64,000 bases of DNA, taken from contig CM075939.1 of assembly GCA_038030265.1 (NCBI GenBank), forward strand, positions 38,421,253-38,485,252, in the 5' to 3' direction. Source of the DNA: Corythucha ciliata. Its lineage: Eukaryota; Arthropoda; Insecta; Hemiptera; Tingidae. This document shows positions 44,233 to 59,200 of the stretch, one piece after another. A program made the position numbers and the translations under genes. The notes below the pieces were generated by a model, which was not told the origin of the DNA, did no database searches, and was given only the letters and a program-made list of their open reading frames with translations. Every line of letters begins with the position of its first letter. The stretch's first letter is position 1.

Positions 44233-47200
44233 CTGATCAGCAAAAATAACAAAGGAAAGTCAATTATTAGCTTCTTTAGATGCGGCGGAGGGACGGGGGT
44301 GTGAGGTGATTGGCCGTTTTAATAGGTACGAAAAGCTGTGGCTGTGGGGTTATCGACCATGTTTTTAGGTTAGAAAAAAGCCCAACCGAATAGCCAGTTT
44401 CTGAGGATGTTTTACCAGCTTCAAACCGAACGATGAGGTTCCAGAGGCAAACGTTTTAGAGTTACATGACTTAATTGCCGGTTTGAGTGGTTAAATGTGC
44501 CCTTTATAATGAACTGTCGCTTACAGAATGCACGCCAAAGATTGGTGTTCGTTGGCCAAATTAATTTTTCACCCACCTGCCTACTTTCCCCGGACATTTC
44601 CTACTTTTAAAAGCCGGGCCGGGGGGGGGGGGAGAAGGCCGTCCGGGCTCATTTTTCAGGTGTCTGGGGAGAGGTCAAAATTGTCCTTCTATTCGGTCGC
44701 AACTTGTAACGTCTAGTCCCAACATCTTTCACGCTTCAAACTTAGGGGCACTCACCCCACAAACTAGAGCATTCGACCGTCAAAACAGACAATTTGGACA
44801 ATTACGCGAGTTTGGCTCTTTACAAAACCAAATTTCGTTTGGCTCTTTTAAGGAGGACACCCTACGACACGAACGAGGTTATCCATGACCATAGTGTGGT
44901 TGTCCTCGACCAGAGCGTGATTGTTCTTGACCATAGCGTGGTTGTCCTTGACGTCATACGGGTATCTCTCCTCGCCCCTACTTTACCACCTGTAAAACTC
45001 CCCACCGCCAAGCGGTCCACACCGGTAACGCACCAGCTTTGACCAGCTGGTGTGGCTGACGGGGAGTGTGGCGAGGATAACAAGGACTTGCACGTGTCGG
45101 GTCACTTCCCGGCCGTCATGTCAGGCTTTATCCTGGTCATGTGCCTTTCAAGGCATCAAGCCAGGGCGGGAAGAAGGCACAATCCTGGTTGTCCTTGACG
45201 ACATGTTATGGAAGAACGGAAATCCTTGTCAAACTTTAGGTTGAAAAACCAAACTCACTACAATTTGGGTTTAAAAGAGCAAAAACCGTGCTATAAAAGA
45301 GTGAAAATCCGCAGAATGTTTTGGTTTGTAAGAGCCACAATGACGAAATGTTGGTTTTGAATGAGCCAGATCTAGGAATTTGGTTTCTGAAAGAGCAACA
45401 TTTGTTTTCTGAATTAGCCGAACCTGCAAAAATGATTCCAGTAAGAGCTAAAACCGCGAAATTTGGTTTTCAAAAGCTTGAAAATTTGCAAAAATTTGGT
45501 TTGGAATAACAGAAATCCCTGAAATTCTTTTTTGAAGGTGCCAAATCGGAGAAATTTTGTTATGAAATAGAGAAAATCTCCGGTGACATTATGGTTTGAA
45601 AAAGCCAGAATCACGAAACTTGGTTTTTTACTAGGCGAAAATCTCCGAAACTGGATTTTAAATTAGCCAAGTCCATAAATATTGTTTGAAAGACCATAAC
45701 CTTGTAATTTCGCTTAAAGTAAGGCTCGAAACTTTCGTTTTTGCGGATATTCAGCCATGGAGCTTGTAATTTCGCTCAAATTAGGACCGCAACTTGCAAA
45801 ATCAGAAATATTTAGCTCTAAATATTGCATTTATATGGCTATTCGTCGAGCTAGCCCAGGTACCGGGGTCACTTAAAATATCCCCGTAACAAGCAATCGT
45901 AACAATTGACGGTGGCCTGTTTTCTCTAACAGGCCGCAATTCCACCTTCTAACAACCACCAATTGGTTTGTTATTATTTTGTCGAATAATTAAAATTTTG
46001 CTTTGGAATCAAATTGCTCAGCTTCTAAACTGTTTATTTCAATGTCTAAACCTCGTGTTCATGCAGTGGCCAATTAGACGATGTGGTCAATAAACAAAAT
46101 TCGGAGGTTAAAAATCAGTAAAATTACTTGTCAGAGAGTGAAAAATTCACGAGACTGCAATTATTCAGGGCCAAGTAGGTATGCAATTACCAATTTCGGT
46201 GCTAGATACCCATAGATAGATAGATAGGTGGAGGCAAAGATTCGAGATTCTACGGATAAATAGCCACAAACTTGCATGTCTTGAGGCTAAATATCCGTAA
46301 AATGTAAGTTCGGGACTAAATAGTCGCGATATTTATTTAAAAAATTAGCGAAATGACCAGTTTCGAGTCAAAATATTTGTAAATTTGCTAGTTTACGATC
46401 TTTAATTTTCGCGAAATTGCAAATTTCGGGGCCTCTTTTTAGTGACCGTAGAACTCGGTCTAGCCGGAGACGACAGCGCACAAAGTCTGACGAATAGCCT
46501 CAAAATCGGAACGCTTTGGGGCTAAAAATCCGCGGCTGAATATTCGCGAAATTGCAAGTTTCTGGGTCTTTTATACTGGGCACGGACCCTGGGCAAGCCG
46601 GTTCCGACTGCGCCATACCCTGATGGATAGACGGGGGGGAGAAGGGGCAGTTAAGCGAATATATCGAGGACTAGGAGTTTTCACTTTGTGGGAACTCCCT
46701 CTCGACTTAGCCTCTGCTGCCCCAGACAACTGCACCTTCTCGGTGGTTCCTCCTGGAAACTGGATTTTTTGAGGCTAACGCAGCTCTGTCGGTGCTTGTC
46801 CAGAAGATGGGCCAGATATGCGAATATATCGAGGACTAAGAGGCTCGCCTCTCTCTCGACTTAGCCTCTACTGGTCAAGATGAATGCTCCCCTTTGGGGC
46901 TTCTGGCTGGCTAGGGTCCATTCCCTACTTAAAGCATCTCCATCGAATTTCAAGCCTGTTTTGGCTGACCGTAGGGGGCAGTCCTCTGCATCTCGCTTCC
47001 GTGGGTCCTGCTCGTTTGTTCGGCGAGGGGAGACCCCCGGGGGTGGCGCGTGGCTGCGGTGGCGGACCTTTGGCCGCGGGGATATGGGGCCCAATCACCT
47101 TGTGTGAGGGGAGACCCCCATGTTTTACCGTGGAGCCAGGGTTTTGCTTCCGTGGCGCGCGTTCCCGGGGCCCAACCGTTTGACGGCGGGTGGTGCTTGT

Positions 47201-50200
47201 GGGGCGGGATGTTTTGTACTAGCGGATCGAAAATCAGTTGAGGTCGGAGACGCGAATATAACCGCGGGACAGCTGCCTCCCTAAACCTTGAATGCCGGAG
47301 CACCAGGGATACTCGGTGAGGGGGGCAGTTTTTGTCTTGCGTCTAGCCTAGCTCCGACTTAGGCGACCCTCGACCTTCGGGTAACAGGTGGCAACTGCAT
47401 AACACGCGCATTTTGCATAACTATGTGCGCGGGTGCAAGCCAACGAGGGCTCCGCCCGGGTGTTAGTCACTTCTTTTGTTGTGGCTGCACCTGGTCTCTA
47501 TACGCCGGACTCGGGTGCCATTCGTGATTAAGCCTATCACGAATTAGAGCAGGTGGTTTCTTTTTTCCGCACCACCGACCCGCGACCAGTCTCGGGGCCT
47601 GAAGTTTTCTTTTTTTTCACTGACGGCAACACTGGGACCACGGGGTGCCACTCATTCTTAGCCCAGGCACAGTTTGGAGTTGGATTCGTGGTGGCCTATG
47701 GTTTCACGACTCGTAGAGGAGGGCATTTCGATGTCCGAACCAAGTACTGACTTTTATCAGGAGCATCAACTAGGTAGTGATGCCGCCTACCAGTGCGCGG
47801 TTGAGGTAGGCTTATCCTCAGCCAACTGGGAGGTGTGTATACACACCGAGCACGATTTACTTGAAAAATCCGGTTAAGAACCTGTGCAGACCAACGGGTT
47901 GTAGTTTGTGACCATCTGATGGAGCCTCACCTGCCTGGTGACGGGTGGGGCGGCGGAAGAACGGTACCAAATGCAAAACTGAACATCTGCACGTAAATAT
48001 CTCGGCTGCTTGCAGTCGAGCGGCGGGTGAGACCAAGAGGTCAGGTACCGCCGTTACTATGCTCATGGCACAAGTCATGACCATTCAGGGCACTCAATGA
48101 TGGATAGACGTGCGATTGCAACATTTAGACGTGAATATTTGTAAATTTGAAAGTGCGGGTCCAAATTTGAGCTAAATTACAAGTTTCCTGGATGAATATC
48201 CGCGAGACTGACTGTTTCAGGTCTTGATTTCAGCTTGACTGCAAGTTTAGGGTCTTAATTTAAGCAAAATGGCGAGTTTCTATGAATTTTTTCTGGCGAT
48301 AGGTAGAACCCATGGCTGGCCCACGGAATTGGAAGCTTACTGGCTGATTATCCGTGAAATTGCAAGTTTTGGCTCTTATTTTAAGAGAAATTGCAAGTTT
48401 CGGGTTTTAATTTCGGCAAAATTGCAAGTTTTCGGCGTATTTTTATTAGTGGCATCTGACCTCGGCCCAGCTGACCTCGTAATCCTATAGGGGGGGGAGG
48501 GGGGTCTGGATCACTGAAGCCTAATAAATAGCTGCAAAATTACATTACATTATTCTTAGCTAAACATCAGTGAATTCGTAAGTTTCAGGGCAAAATGGCA
48601 AGTTTTCCAATTGTTTTTCGCCGTCCCGGGTAGTTCATGCATCTTTAGGAATTTATTGCCTTTTTTTGGGTCACCGTACCCACAACTCTACAATGAGCTA
48701 ATTGGACTCGCTGCGAATCATCTTGCACTTAACTCACATTACGTAAACGTTAAAATGGTTAAGAGTTCTACTGCTAGGCGTGTGGGGGGGGGATTGACTC
48801 TACTAACAAAATTGTTTACTTTTTCACTCTCCGTGTCCAAAGCAGATGTGGCCTCGTCTAAAAATAGAATTTTCGGATTTCTCACAAGCGCCCTCGCTAT
48901 GGCTACACGCTGTTTTTGACCGCCAGAGAGATTCGAACCGCGGTCTCCCACCTTAGTGTCATAACCCTGCAAAAAAAAAAAAAAAAAAAAATGAATAAAA
49001 TAAAACGCCACAAATTATAATCAATCCCGTTACTGTGCGGGTATGATCAGTACCGATGGAAGGCTCGTTATAAAATCGTGGATATTGGCTCGTTTCGCCG
49101 CCTGTATGATTTCCTCTTGAGTCACTTTGCGTTCTAAAGATTGAGCGCCGTAGGCGATGTTCTCTCGAATGGTCGTGTCGAAAAGAACCGGCTCTTGAGT
49201 CACGAGACCGATATGATGCCTCAAATGGTCTACGTTGATAAATTTAATGTCAGTTCCGTCTAGAAACTTTCGAAAAATCGTAATATTTAGTTGTTTCTGT
49301 GTGTTTGTGTGAGTGCTAAAGACAGTGCGAATTACAATGCTTCCGCTACTGGGTTGATAAAATCGCTCCAATAGCCCGATAATAGTGGATTTACCGCAGC
49401 CGGAACCACCCACCAGAGCGACAGTTTGTCCGGCTTTGACCGTCAAATTGAATCCTTTTAAAATGGGGGTGTTCTTTCGCGTTGGATAGGCGAAGTGAAT
49501 GTCTTTGAATTCTATGTTTCCACGAATTTCCTGCGAGGGAAAAGCAATAAATCGAGAAATTTGACGCTTTAAAATATCGGAAAAGTGCGTTCTAGGGTGG
49601 TACCGGTTTATCCCCTTTTGGAATGAACGGATCGAACGTTTTCGGTAAGCTCATAATTTTAAAAGTCTCGTAGATTGAGACTTTACATTTACCAAAATCC
49701 TGAACGAATAGCGTAGCGATTCCAATTGTTGCTACGCCCGTTATAATCGAGGTGACGCATCTTTTAAAGTTCAAAAATAAAGATGGTGAGGGGGTCCGAG
49801 GTTGTTTTATGAATGGTTGTAAGGGGGGGGGGGGGAGCTCACGTGTAAAGATTCTGAATGGCGTTTTCTCCGTTGCTCAACACTTGACCGCCGATGATAT
49901 AAGCGCCGCCGTAGACGAAATATTGTAAGGAACTTGAGACCGCGAAAGCTGTGGCGTATATGTAAATACTTTTTCTCTCCTCCTTCTGTTCGGCTGATAT
50001 TCTTTCGGTGAATGTCTTGGTCATGAACTCTTGAAGGCAGAGAAATTGAACGGTTTTTACGTTGCTAAAACACTCCGAAGCCATCTGTCCAAAGCAGACA
50101 ACCCCCTCCCTTTTTTGTACTCTCGGTTCCATCCGTCAAATTTCTTCGTCTCAAACAAACCTTAGTCGCCTTAATGGTCGCTTCGTCATCAAAACCCATG

Positions 50201-53200
50201 GCCAAAATACTCTGTCGAGCTTGAAAATACTCCATAATACCCACAATTGGAAGAAGACAGGTGAAAAGAACGCCAATTTGCCAGAACAGTACGTAGGTAA
50301 TGACAAAAGTCGCAATCAAAGAGACAAAAGTTATCAGAATCATGGCCGCTCTCATTCCAGCGACCTTTAATGAGAGTTTAGGACACATTAATTCCTTCAA
50401 AAATGTATTTCAAAAAACTGTGAAAATCCCACCGCTTTAATCTGTGGCGGGTTAAGAGCCAGCATGCTTGTTAGAGCCATCGGTGAAGTTTCCTCGTGGT
50501 CGAAATAGCTCATGTCTTGCGACAGTATGTTGTGAAACATTCTATTTCTGAGGGCAGCGATCATGTCTTCAGATGTGAACGACGAGCACAGTACCTTTTA
50601 GCGTGGGCAAAGAGAGGCTTTACTTTCTTGAAATTCGTTCGCAATTATAGAGCGATGTTACAAACCGTTGTCGCGATGACGATACCACCGCATAAAGCGA
50701 GTGCCACCAAATAGATGAAAATATACATGAAATTGTGTTCAACCTCTTCTCTTGGAACGGTACAAGCCTATTGAAAAAAAAAATGAGTAAATAAAGTTTT
50801 AGTAACTACATATCACACACTCCCTTCCCATTACTTTCATAATTTGCCCATAAATCAGTGCAAAAATTGGTTGAATTAAACCGTAGAGTGAACACAAAGA
50901 CACGGCCGTAACCGTCATCCACGGCTTGCTCAAGGATAACAGTTTCTTGAAAGAAAAGCTTTTTGCCTGTAGCCAATAAATAATGTTAGAATAGAGTTTC
51001 CACTGTAAAAAAAACCAACATCTGAACTTGCAATTTCTTCAATCACAGACGGGGTGACGCTCATTCTCTTCGGTACCGGATGTCTAGTGCTGATTCTAAT
51101 GTAATGCGACCTCTTGCTGGGGTTTTAACAAGTCTATTAGATTTGTTTGAAAGCAGCGTGTATGAGGGGGGAAAGGAGGAGGAGTGTTTTTACTTACAAA
51201 TTGTCTTCATCTACAATGTCTTGCTGGGGTAGCGATTCCCTTGAAACGAGTAAAAATAAACAATTATAACGCACGTCCATAATTTAATTGAATGAATGGT
51301 ATGACGTGTGCTCAAAAGGCGTAGCCAGTGATGGTGTAAGGAAAATTTGGTTGTGAAGGAACCAAATGCCGAATGCTACAACTGGAACCGAATGCCAAAG
51401 TCGGGCTTTAAATACAAAAATTCGTGAAAAATGGGTTCTGAAGGAGCCAAATCCGTGCCTTTTTGGTTTTCAACGAACCGAATTAGTTTTTCGAATTAAC
51501 CAAAATCAAAGTAAAGCTTAAGCCGTAAAGTTTTGTTTTTCATGAAGCGTGAATTCCCGAAATTAGGGTTTCAAGGAGCCAAATCCAATAAATTTAGATT
51601 TCGAAAGAACGAATGTCCGCGAAATTGTGGTTTGAAAGAGAGCCAAACCCACGAAAGTTTGTTTATGAAAGATCAAAAATCTCCAAAATTCGGAATTGAG
51701 CAAGCCGAATCCGCCAAATTTGGTCTTGAAAGAGAAAACTTGGGGTTCAAAATTTTCGCAATTGCGAACCCGTCGGAAAATGACAAGGAATAGGAGTTTC
51801 ATCAAGCTTAGGGGGTCTCGGGAGTGGCCGGACCGGTCCAGGACAGGTCGGCGGCTACAAAAAGTGGTCCCGGAACTTGTAATTTCTGCGAAATCAGGAC
51901 CCAAAACTTGCAATAACGCGGATATTCAGCCAGAAAGTCTGGGTTCCTTTCCCCCGCCACAAGATAGGCCCCGAAACTGACAATTTTCATAGCTTTAAGA
52001 CCCTAAACTGGCAACTTAGCTGAAATTAAGTGTAAAAAAATGTCCGTCTAGCGGTTATTCAGTCAGGAAACTTCCTATTGCATAACAGTTTGTCAGACTT
52101 TGTGCTCAAAATTATTAATTTTGCTCTAACTAACTATTAAGAGCAAAAAATTTCATTTTCAGAGGAGTTAAGACCCAAAAGCCTCATTGCTGCGGATATT
52201 CGGTCGTGGAATTTCAATTTCCTGTGTTTGTCAGGCTCCGGATTCTGTTGGAGCCGGCTGGCATGCTGAATCCGCCTGTTGTTTCAACAATATTTCTAAT
52301 AGCCACGTTTCCCTGAATTTGAAATACTGAAGCAACATTAACACATATTCCACTTTTAAACATTTTACAAATATTCGATTAATATTCTCAAAACACCGCA
52401 TCATTGAGTCAGACCTGCAAAAATTGGGTTATTAGGTCCGAAATAATATCGGCTTAATTTGTTTTTTAGTTGTCGGCGAAATCCAAGAAATTCATTTTAT
52501 AGTTATTATTTTCAGGTTAGGTCGACCCGCAAAAATGGTTTTTTGGCCAGGTAAATCCCTAATATGGGCTTTTCAGTTGGACCACCCCGTGAAATTGGGT
52601 TTTCAGCAACAAATACTCGCGAAATTTTGTTTCCAGTCAGCCAGAAACGTAAAAATGGGTTTTTGGCGAAAAATAAATCCGCAAAATTCGAGGAATTTGT
52701 TTTGGAGGCCTGGAAAAATGAGGTGGTTCAGTGCAAAATCGGCAACAGTGGTTTTTGAACTGTCCACACCGCTACATTTGGTTTTACAGCAACTAAAATC
52801 CAAGAAATAGGCTTTTTAGGGAGCCAAATCCGAGAAATGTAGCTCAATCGTAGCTTAAATGGAGAAATCCCAATAATTTGCGCCTACAATTAAAAGTGAT
52901 CATTCGCAGCTAAAATTCAGAAAAATGCTTATTTGCGGCTAAAATTGAGAAAAAACTCTATTTCGCTGATATATTTGAGAAATCCCGCTGAAACACCGAA
53001 CACCGTTAATTCCTGGCGGAAATTGAGATCGAAAGCGCTCATTCGCAGTTAAACTGGTGAAAAAGCGCTAATTGTGTGGCTAAAACTGTGAAAAATCGCT
53101 CGTTCGCGGCTAAAATTGAGAAAAAGCGCTGTTTCACGGCTATTATTGAGAAATCGCTCAATTAAATGTTCCTACAAAGGCAAGTTAGGTAAAACCCGCC

Positions 53201-56200
53201 CCGTTATATGTAGGACCGACACTCAGAGCCAGACCATGGCGGGAGACTACCGGGACTATAGCGATGGGCGGAAAAATTTGAGAAATATCATCATGCAAGG
53301 GAGGGGGACAAGAAAAATCAAATCAAAAGAAGAAGAAAATATAAACAATACATTTCCCCCTCCACGACCTCATTTCATACCATGAGTCGTGCTGTACTAA
53401 GCGGGCACCCTCCTACGCACAAAGACGGGAACGCCCACACGAAGCTGCTGCAGCCTTTGGATTGGGCAATGCCGGGATCAGTGACGGACCTACACACTAC
53501 GAGGCCCGTTACTGACCGAAGTCAAGGGTTTGGTTCTTTCAGAAAACCAAATTTCGCGGTGTTGGCAATTTTTAAAGACCTAGTACGCAAATTTGGCGAT
53601 TCTATAAAAATCAATTTCATGCATTTAGCTCTTTCGAACCCCAATTTGACTATTTACTTCTGAATGATCGATTTTTCTCAGTTTTTATCCGTGAGTGATA
53701 GAGTACGTTTTTATTTCAATTTTAGCGGATAGTTAGCGCTTTTTCTCAATTTTGTCCACGAATTAGCGATGTTTCGAACTTTTAAGCATGAATTAGCGTT
53801 TTTTCTCAATTTTGGCCTGGAGATTGTACCAGAAACCATAAATTGGCACATTTTCTCAATTTTAGCCACGAATAATAGCCACGAAGGAGGGATAGCCTCA
53901 TGGGGTGGCAAAATTAAATTAGCCACGGTGCGGTAAAAAGCTTGTGTTAGTAGTTGTGTTAGTTGAGCCTTTTCTAAACTTTTAGCCATGATTTATCGTT
54001 TTTTTTCATTTCGCGGTTGAGTACACTTCCTCAATTTTATCCGCGAATTACCAAGTTTTCTCAATTGTCGCCGCGAATTAACGTTCATCTCCATTTTAGC
54101 CGCAAATTCGCGTTCTTCTCTATTTTACACTCGAATTCCCGTTTTTTTCTTAGTTTTAGACAAAAAATGTAAAATTAGCGCTTTTTCTCAATTTCAGTCA
54201 CGAAGTTGTCCCAAGATTCCCTGAGTTGGCGTTTTCCCTTCAATTTTAAGGCCCAAATGCTAATTCCTTTCTCGAACTTTCCTCAACTTCAACCTCCCTC
54301 GCCAACTGTTAAGGTCACGACTACTCGGAGCTTCCCCATTCGCCTCTGCTGGGAACAGGCATACCCACGCGTGTGTTTGAAAATTCCAGAAAAGGATTTT
54401 ATTTGTTTACAATCACATTGCTCTGACAAGCATCATCCCAAGTGTTCCCAACGCCACGTCCGGGTAATGTGAACGTATAAACAAACAAAATCCTTTTCTG
54501 GAATTTTGTATCACACGTGGGACAGCGTGTTCTCACGTCACGTCCGAATAGTCTGAATCGACCTTCTGTCACGTGTTGTTTTATAATTTTCCTTGTTTGT
54601 GAGGGTCCTTTGATTCTTATTAGATAGCTGTTCACTCTGGGCTGGCTACGCCCTTGCTTGTAAAATGCATTGAAAGCTTACTTTTGCTCGAGTTCTTTTG
54701 TCAACATTTCTTGTTGGTGAACCAGCGAATAATAAACGTTTTTCATTTTGATCAACTCGTCATGCGTGCCGCTTTCAACAATTTCTCCTTTCTTTTAATG
54801 TGAAAATTTAAAAATCGGCGGTGCCTTGGTCGTTATGAGCGGGGGTGGGGAGAGGATCATATACCTTCATAACGTGAATCGTGTCTGCGTTACGCACCGT
54901 TGACAGTCGATGAGCAATAATAATGGTCGTTCGACCCCGCATGGAGTTCTCCAACGCCTCTTGAACGATTTTCTCACTTTGCGTGTCCAGGGCCGACGTC
55001 GCTTCGTCCAAAAGGAGAATTTTAGGGTCGCGAACCATGGCTCTCGCGATAGCGATTCTCTGTTTTTGCCCACCGGACAACATCGTCCCTCGTTCACCGA
55101 CTACAGTTTCATAACCCTGCAGATTTTTTTTAAAATTGTAAATCTTGCTCGCACGCAGTGTTTTCCCCTGTTAATTCTTACCATCGGAAGGGTTTCAATA
55201 AACGAATGAGCATTAGCTAGTTTGGCCGCGTCAATAATATCTTGTTTACTCGCATCGGGTTTTCCAAAACGGATATTCTCTTCGATGGAGACGTCAAAAA
55301 GGACAGGCTCCTGCGATACCAATCCTATGCTTTGCCTTAATCCGTTCACGTTGTAGTCTCTGACGTTTGTGCCGTCAATCTCGATCTGAAACCAAGTTAG
55401 GAAAATGACGAAGTAGAGCGTTTCCGATTGTGTTGTTCGCAGAAAGAGACAACAATTTGAAACGCACCTCCCCGGACATCGTGTCGTAAAACCTTAAAAT
55501 CATATTTACGATGGTACTTTTCCCACTGCCGCTCGATCCGACGAGAGCCACTATTTTGCCACTGGGTACCACGAAGCTCAATCCTCGGAGAACCTGTTAA
55601 AATAAATTGATTGAACAGGTTCTGTACAAAGGGTGAAGTATCGGGTTGGAGGACCATTGTTCGTTGTCGAGTTGGATACGAGAAGTAGACGTCTTTGAAC
55701 GTGATTTCTCCTTGAAGGTTCTTGGGCATTTTCCCGTCCATAGAGTACGGATCAATTTCAGACTTGCTGTTGATGGCGAAGAAAAGATTTGACGAGGACG
55801 CGATAGATGTTGCTATGTCTCCGATGGTTGGCAGGGAATTGCCAATTCCAAGAGCCCCGGTAACTACGCTCATTAATACCTACAAGTCGGATATGAAATA
55901 AAGAGTGTGCTCGTCTCCTAGACTGAAGCAACTCACCGCAAACATAACTCCCGGGGTGATTTCACCCCAAAATATCAAGTAGCCAGCCATTCCCAGTATC
56001 GCGGCGTATATGATGTAAATGAATCCGTTCGCTAGGGCGGCGCATACGGCGAGAGTGTAATATTTACTTTTCGTCGCTTTTTTCCCCTCGTCGACTGCTT
56101 TAGTGAATTTGTGAATTTCACTTTTTTGATTTCCAAACGAAACGACGATCTTGAGCGAGGAAAGCACTTCAGACGCAATGCCACCCGCTTCACCGTACCT

Positions 56201-59200
56201 CAGTTGCTCTCTGAGGGCAGACTGTGAACACATCTGCAACCCAAATAACTTTCGTTAGCCCCAATTCATCGAGGTGGTTTGAAAGAAAAGTGTTGCGCAC
56301 TTTGGCAAATATTGCAGAGGCAACGAGTAAAATAGGTCCTCCGCACAGTGCGATCAACGATAATTTCCAGTTTTTATAGAATCCGACCCAAAGACCGGCG
56401 ACTAAACTCGTCAAAGCGCTCACCAAAAAGGGCAGTTTTGCGCCCAGGCCAGCTTTAACCCTTTCAGCATCGCTAAAATTTGTTCAAAATATCCAGTTTA
56501 ACGATCGAGTTCGGTAGGAAACAAAAACCTTCAATTGTTTACTCAATAAGTCGCGTGCTTAAATCCACCGTTTCCCCTAGACGATCATACCAGGCCAAGT
56601 CCTGCCGCATGGCCTGCGCGAAAAATACTTGACGCATGCGCGCTATTTGTTTCATGTTGACGAATTCGAAGAAAATTATTTCAAAGAAGAAGAAGAAAAA
56701 GGAGACGGTGCCAGCGTAGAAAAAGGTTGAGCAGTCTGTCCACAGTACTTGTAAAAATTCCTCTTGAGTGATGAAATGTACGTCGGGCACCTTACTGGCG
56801 GCGGTTGCGTTGAATTCTCTGTGAAACGAAGAGATAGTGGAAAAAGGGGTGAATTTCATTATTAAAAATATCTCAGGACTAGTTTTTGGCGCCCTCTGAA
56901 ATCAGGACGGTGATGGACGGATTTTGTTCGGATTGTATAGGGAATTTCGCCCCAGAGTCGGTTCGAGATGAGAAATATCCACCCCCTCCCCCAGTATCTT
57001 TAATCCTATGAATCCAAAAGCTATAAAATGGGCATTTGGTTCTACTAAAAAATTGCCACTAGAAATGGCAAACAAAAAATACTGGCAATGAAGCCCGAAA
57101 GATGTATGAACTGTCCAAATCACGAAAAAATCAAATTTTGTGGATATTCAGCCCCGAAACTTGCGAACTCACTGATATTTACCTCCGAATGATGTAATTT
57201 TGCCGCTATTCATCAATATTTTGGATCTGGAGCCCCCCCCCCCCCATAGCGTACCGATGTACCGGCGAGGTGGGCGGATCGCCCCGGGTCCCCCTTAGTA
57301 GGCCCCCAAAAAGCTGACTACACGGAAAAATGAGGATTTTTAGGTTCTATATTCATGGATGTAGGTATGTGAAATGGCGAAAAATCGCTCATTCGCATAT
57401 TAAAAAGAGATTAGATATGGTAATTCGCTGCAAAATTATCAGAAAACGCTATTTCCGGCTGAAATTGAGAAAACGCAAATCCGTATAGTTGCTGAAAGAT
57501 TCGCGGTTCAAACTGAGAAATAGCGCTAATCCATAGCAGAAAATAGAAAAAAATTGCTTATGCGTGACTCAAATCTAAAAAAACGACGCGGCTAAAATTG
57601 AAAAAAATTATTAATTAGCGTGGCTAACATTATGAAAAACACTACACTTTTAACACAAATTGAGAAAAAGTGCTAATTCGCTGCTAAAAATGGAAAAATG
57701 GCTAATCTGCAGCTGAAAATGAGGAACACGCCATTTCGTAACTAAAATGGAGGAAAATCGCTGTTGCAAACGATAGAAACACTACTGCGCTGGTAAAATT
57801 GAGAAAAAGTGCTAACCCGTGGCTAAACTTGGGGGAAAACACTAAATCCCGGAAAAAAGTGCAAAAAAAAGCAAATGCGTAGCGACTGCGTAGCGGTCGA
57901 GACTAAAACTAAACAAAAAACGTTAATCCGTAGCAAAAATTGAAGGAAAAAATGTAAGTGTGGGGCAAAAATGTAAATAAAAATAATAATAATAATAATA
58001 ATAAAAACGCATCTAATATTGAAAAGTTACGGCATAAATACGTTTTCAGCGCAAATTGGGAAAAAGTGCTATTCCCGGCTAAAAATTGAGGAAAACGCCA
58101 ATTTCGTGACTAAAATTGAGAAAATTCGCGGTTAAAATTGAAGGAAATTGTGAATTCGCGGATAAAGCGTGTTAAAATTTCTAATTTAAATACGCACCTT
58201 CTCGCCTACTGAGGGCAACTTTGTGGCTAAAATTGAGAAAAACGGCTATAAGAAAAAAAAAAAAAATACTGATTCGCGGCTAGCACTGAGAAGAAGCGGT
58301 TATCTTGTTAGAATTAAAACAAAATTGCTAATGCGGTGCTGAAATGCAAAAGTACCCGCCTATTTGCGGCTGAAATTGAGAAAATCAGTAACTGGCCTGG
58401 CTAAAATGGCTAATTCGCTGTCGAAAATGGAAAAATTACTAATTTGTGCTTAAAATGTCAGAAAACGCCAATTTCGTGGGTAAAACTAACAAGATTAGCT
58501 AATTCACTGGTTATAAACGCCAAGCGCTAAAAAGCGGTAATTCGCGGCTAAAATTGAAGAAAATCACAGAAATATTTTCAATTTGCGTCAAAAATTGAAA
58601 ATAAGCTAATTCGCGGCTTCCGCTGGCAACTTTTGATGCTAAAATTGAGAAAGAACGCCAATTTATTGCTATGAGTGAAAACCTCGCAAATTCGCGGCTG
58701 AAACAGAGAAAAAATCGCTAATCCATAGCGTATGGTGAGAAAAAAATGCTAATTTGTGACATACAAAAAACCGCTATTTTGCGGCTATTATTGAGTAAAG
58801 CGCTAATTTTAAGCTCAAACTTAGTAAATTGCTAATTCCCTGGTCCCTGCTTTAAAAAAGAAAAAATCGCTAATTTGCAGCTAAAATTGTGGAAAACGTA
58901 AACTCGAGGAAAGTTAAGAAGCATCGCTAATTCACGGGATAAAAAAGCTGCTTTCCTGCTAAACTTTAGAAAAAGTGCATATTCATGTTTATGTCTATTG
59001 GGTGGTTTTGGGTGGGGGGTTAGCCCGCTAATCAGAGACTGAAATTGAAAAAAACGTTATGCGCGGTCGAAATTCAGAAAAGCGCTAATTTGCTGTTAAA
59101 GTTATCAAAAAGCACTCATTCGCGGCTAAAGTGGAGAAATTCGTGGCTTAAACTTGGCATAAGCGTTAATTGGCGGATAGGTTGTGGAAATAGCGGTAAT

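Noticed and set aside
46861..47303. Overlapping long frames on both strands in GC-rich DNA
   Set aside because: High GC lowers stop frequency; frames on both strands overlap and none has a domain.
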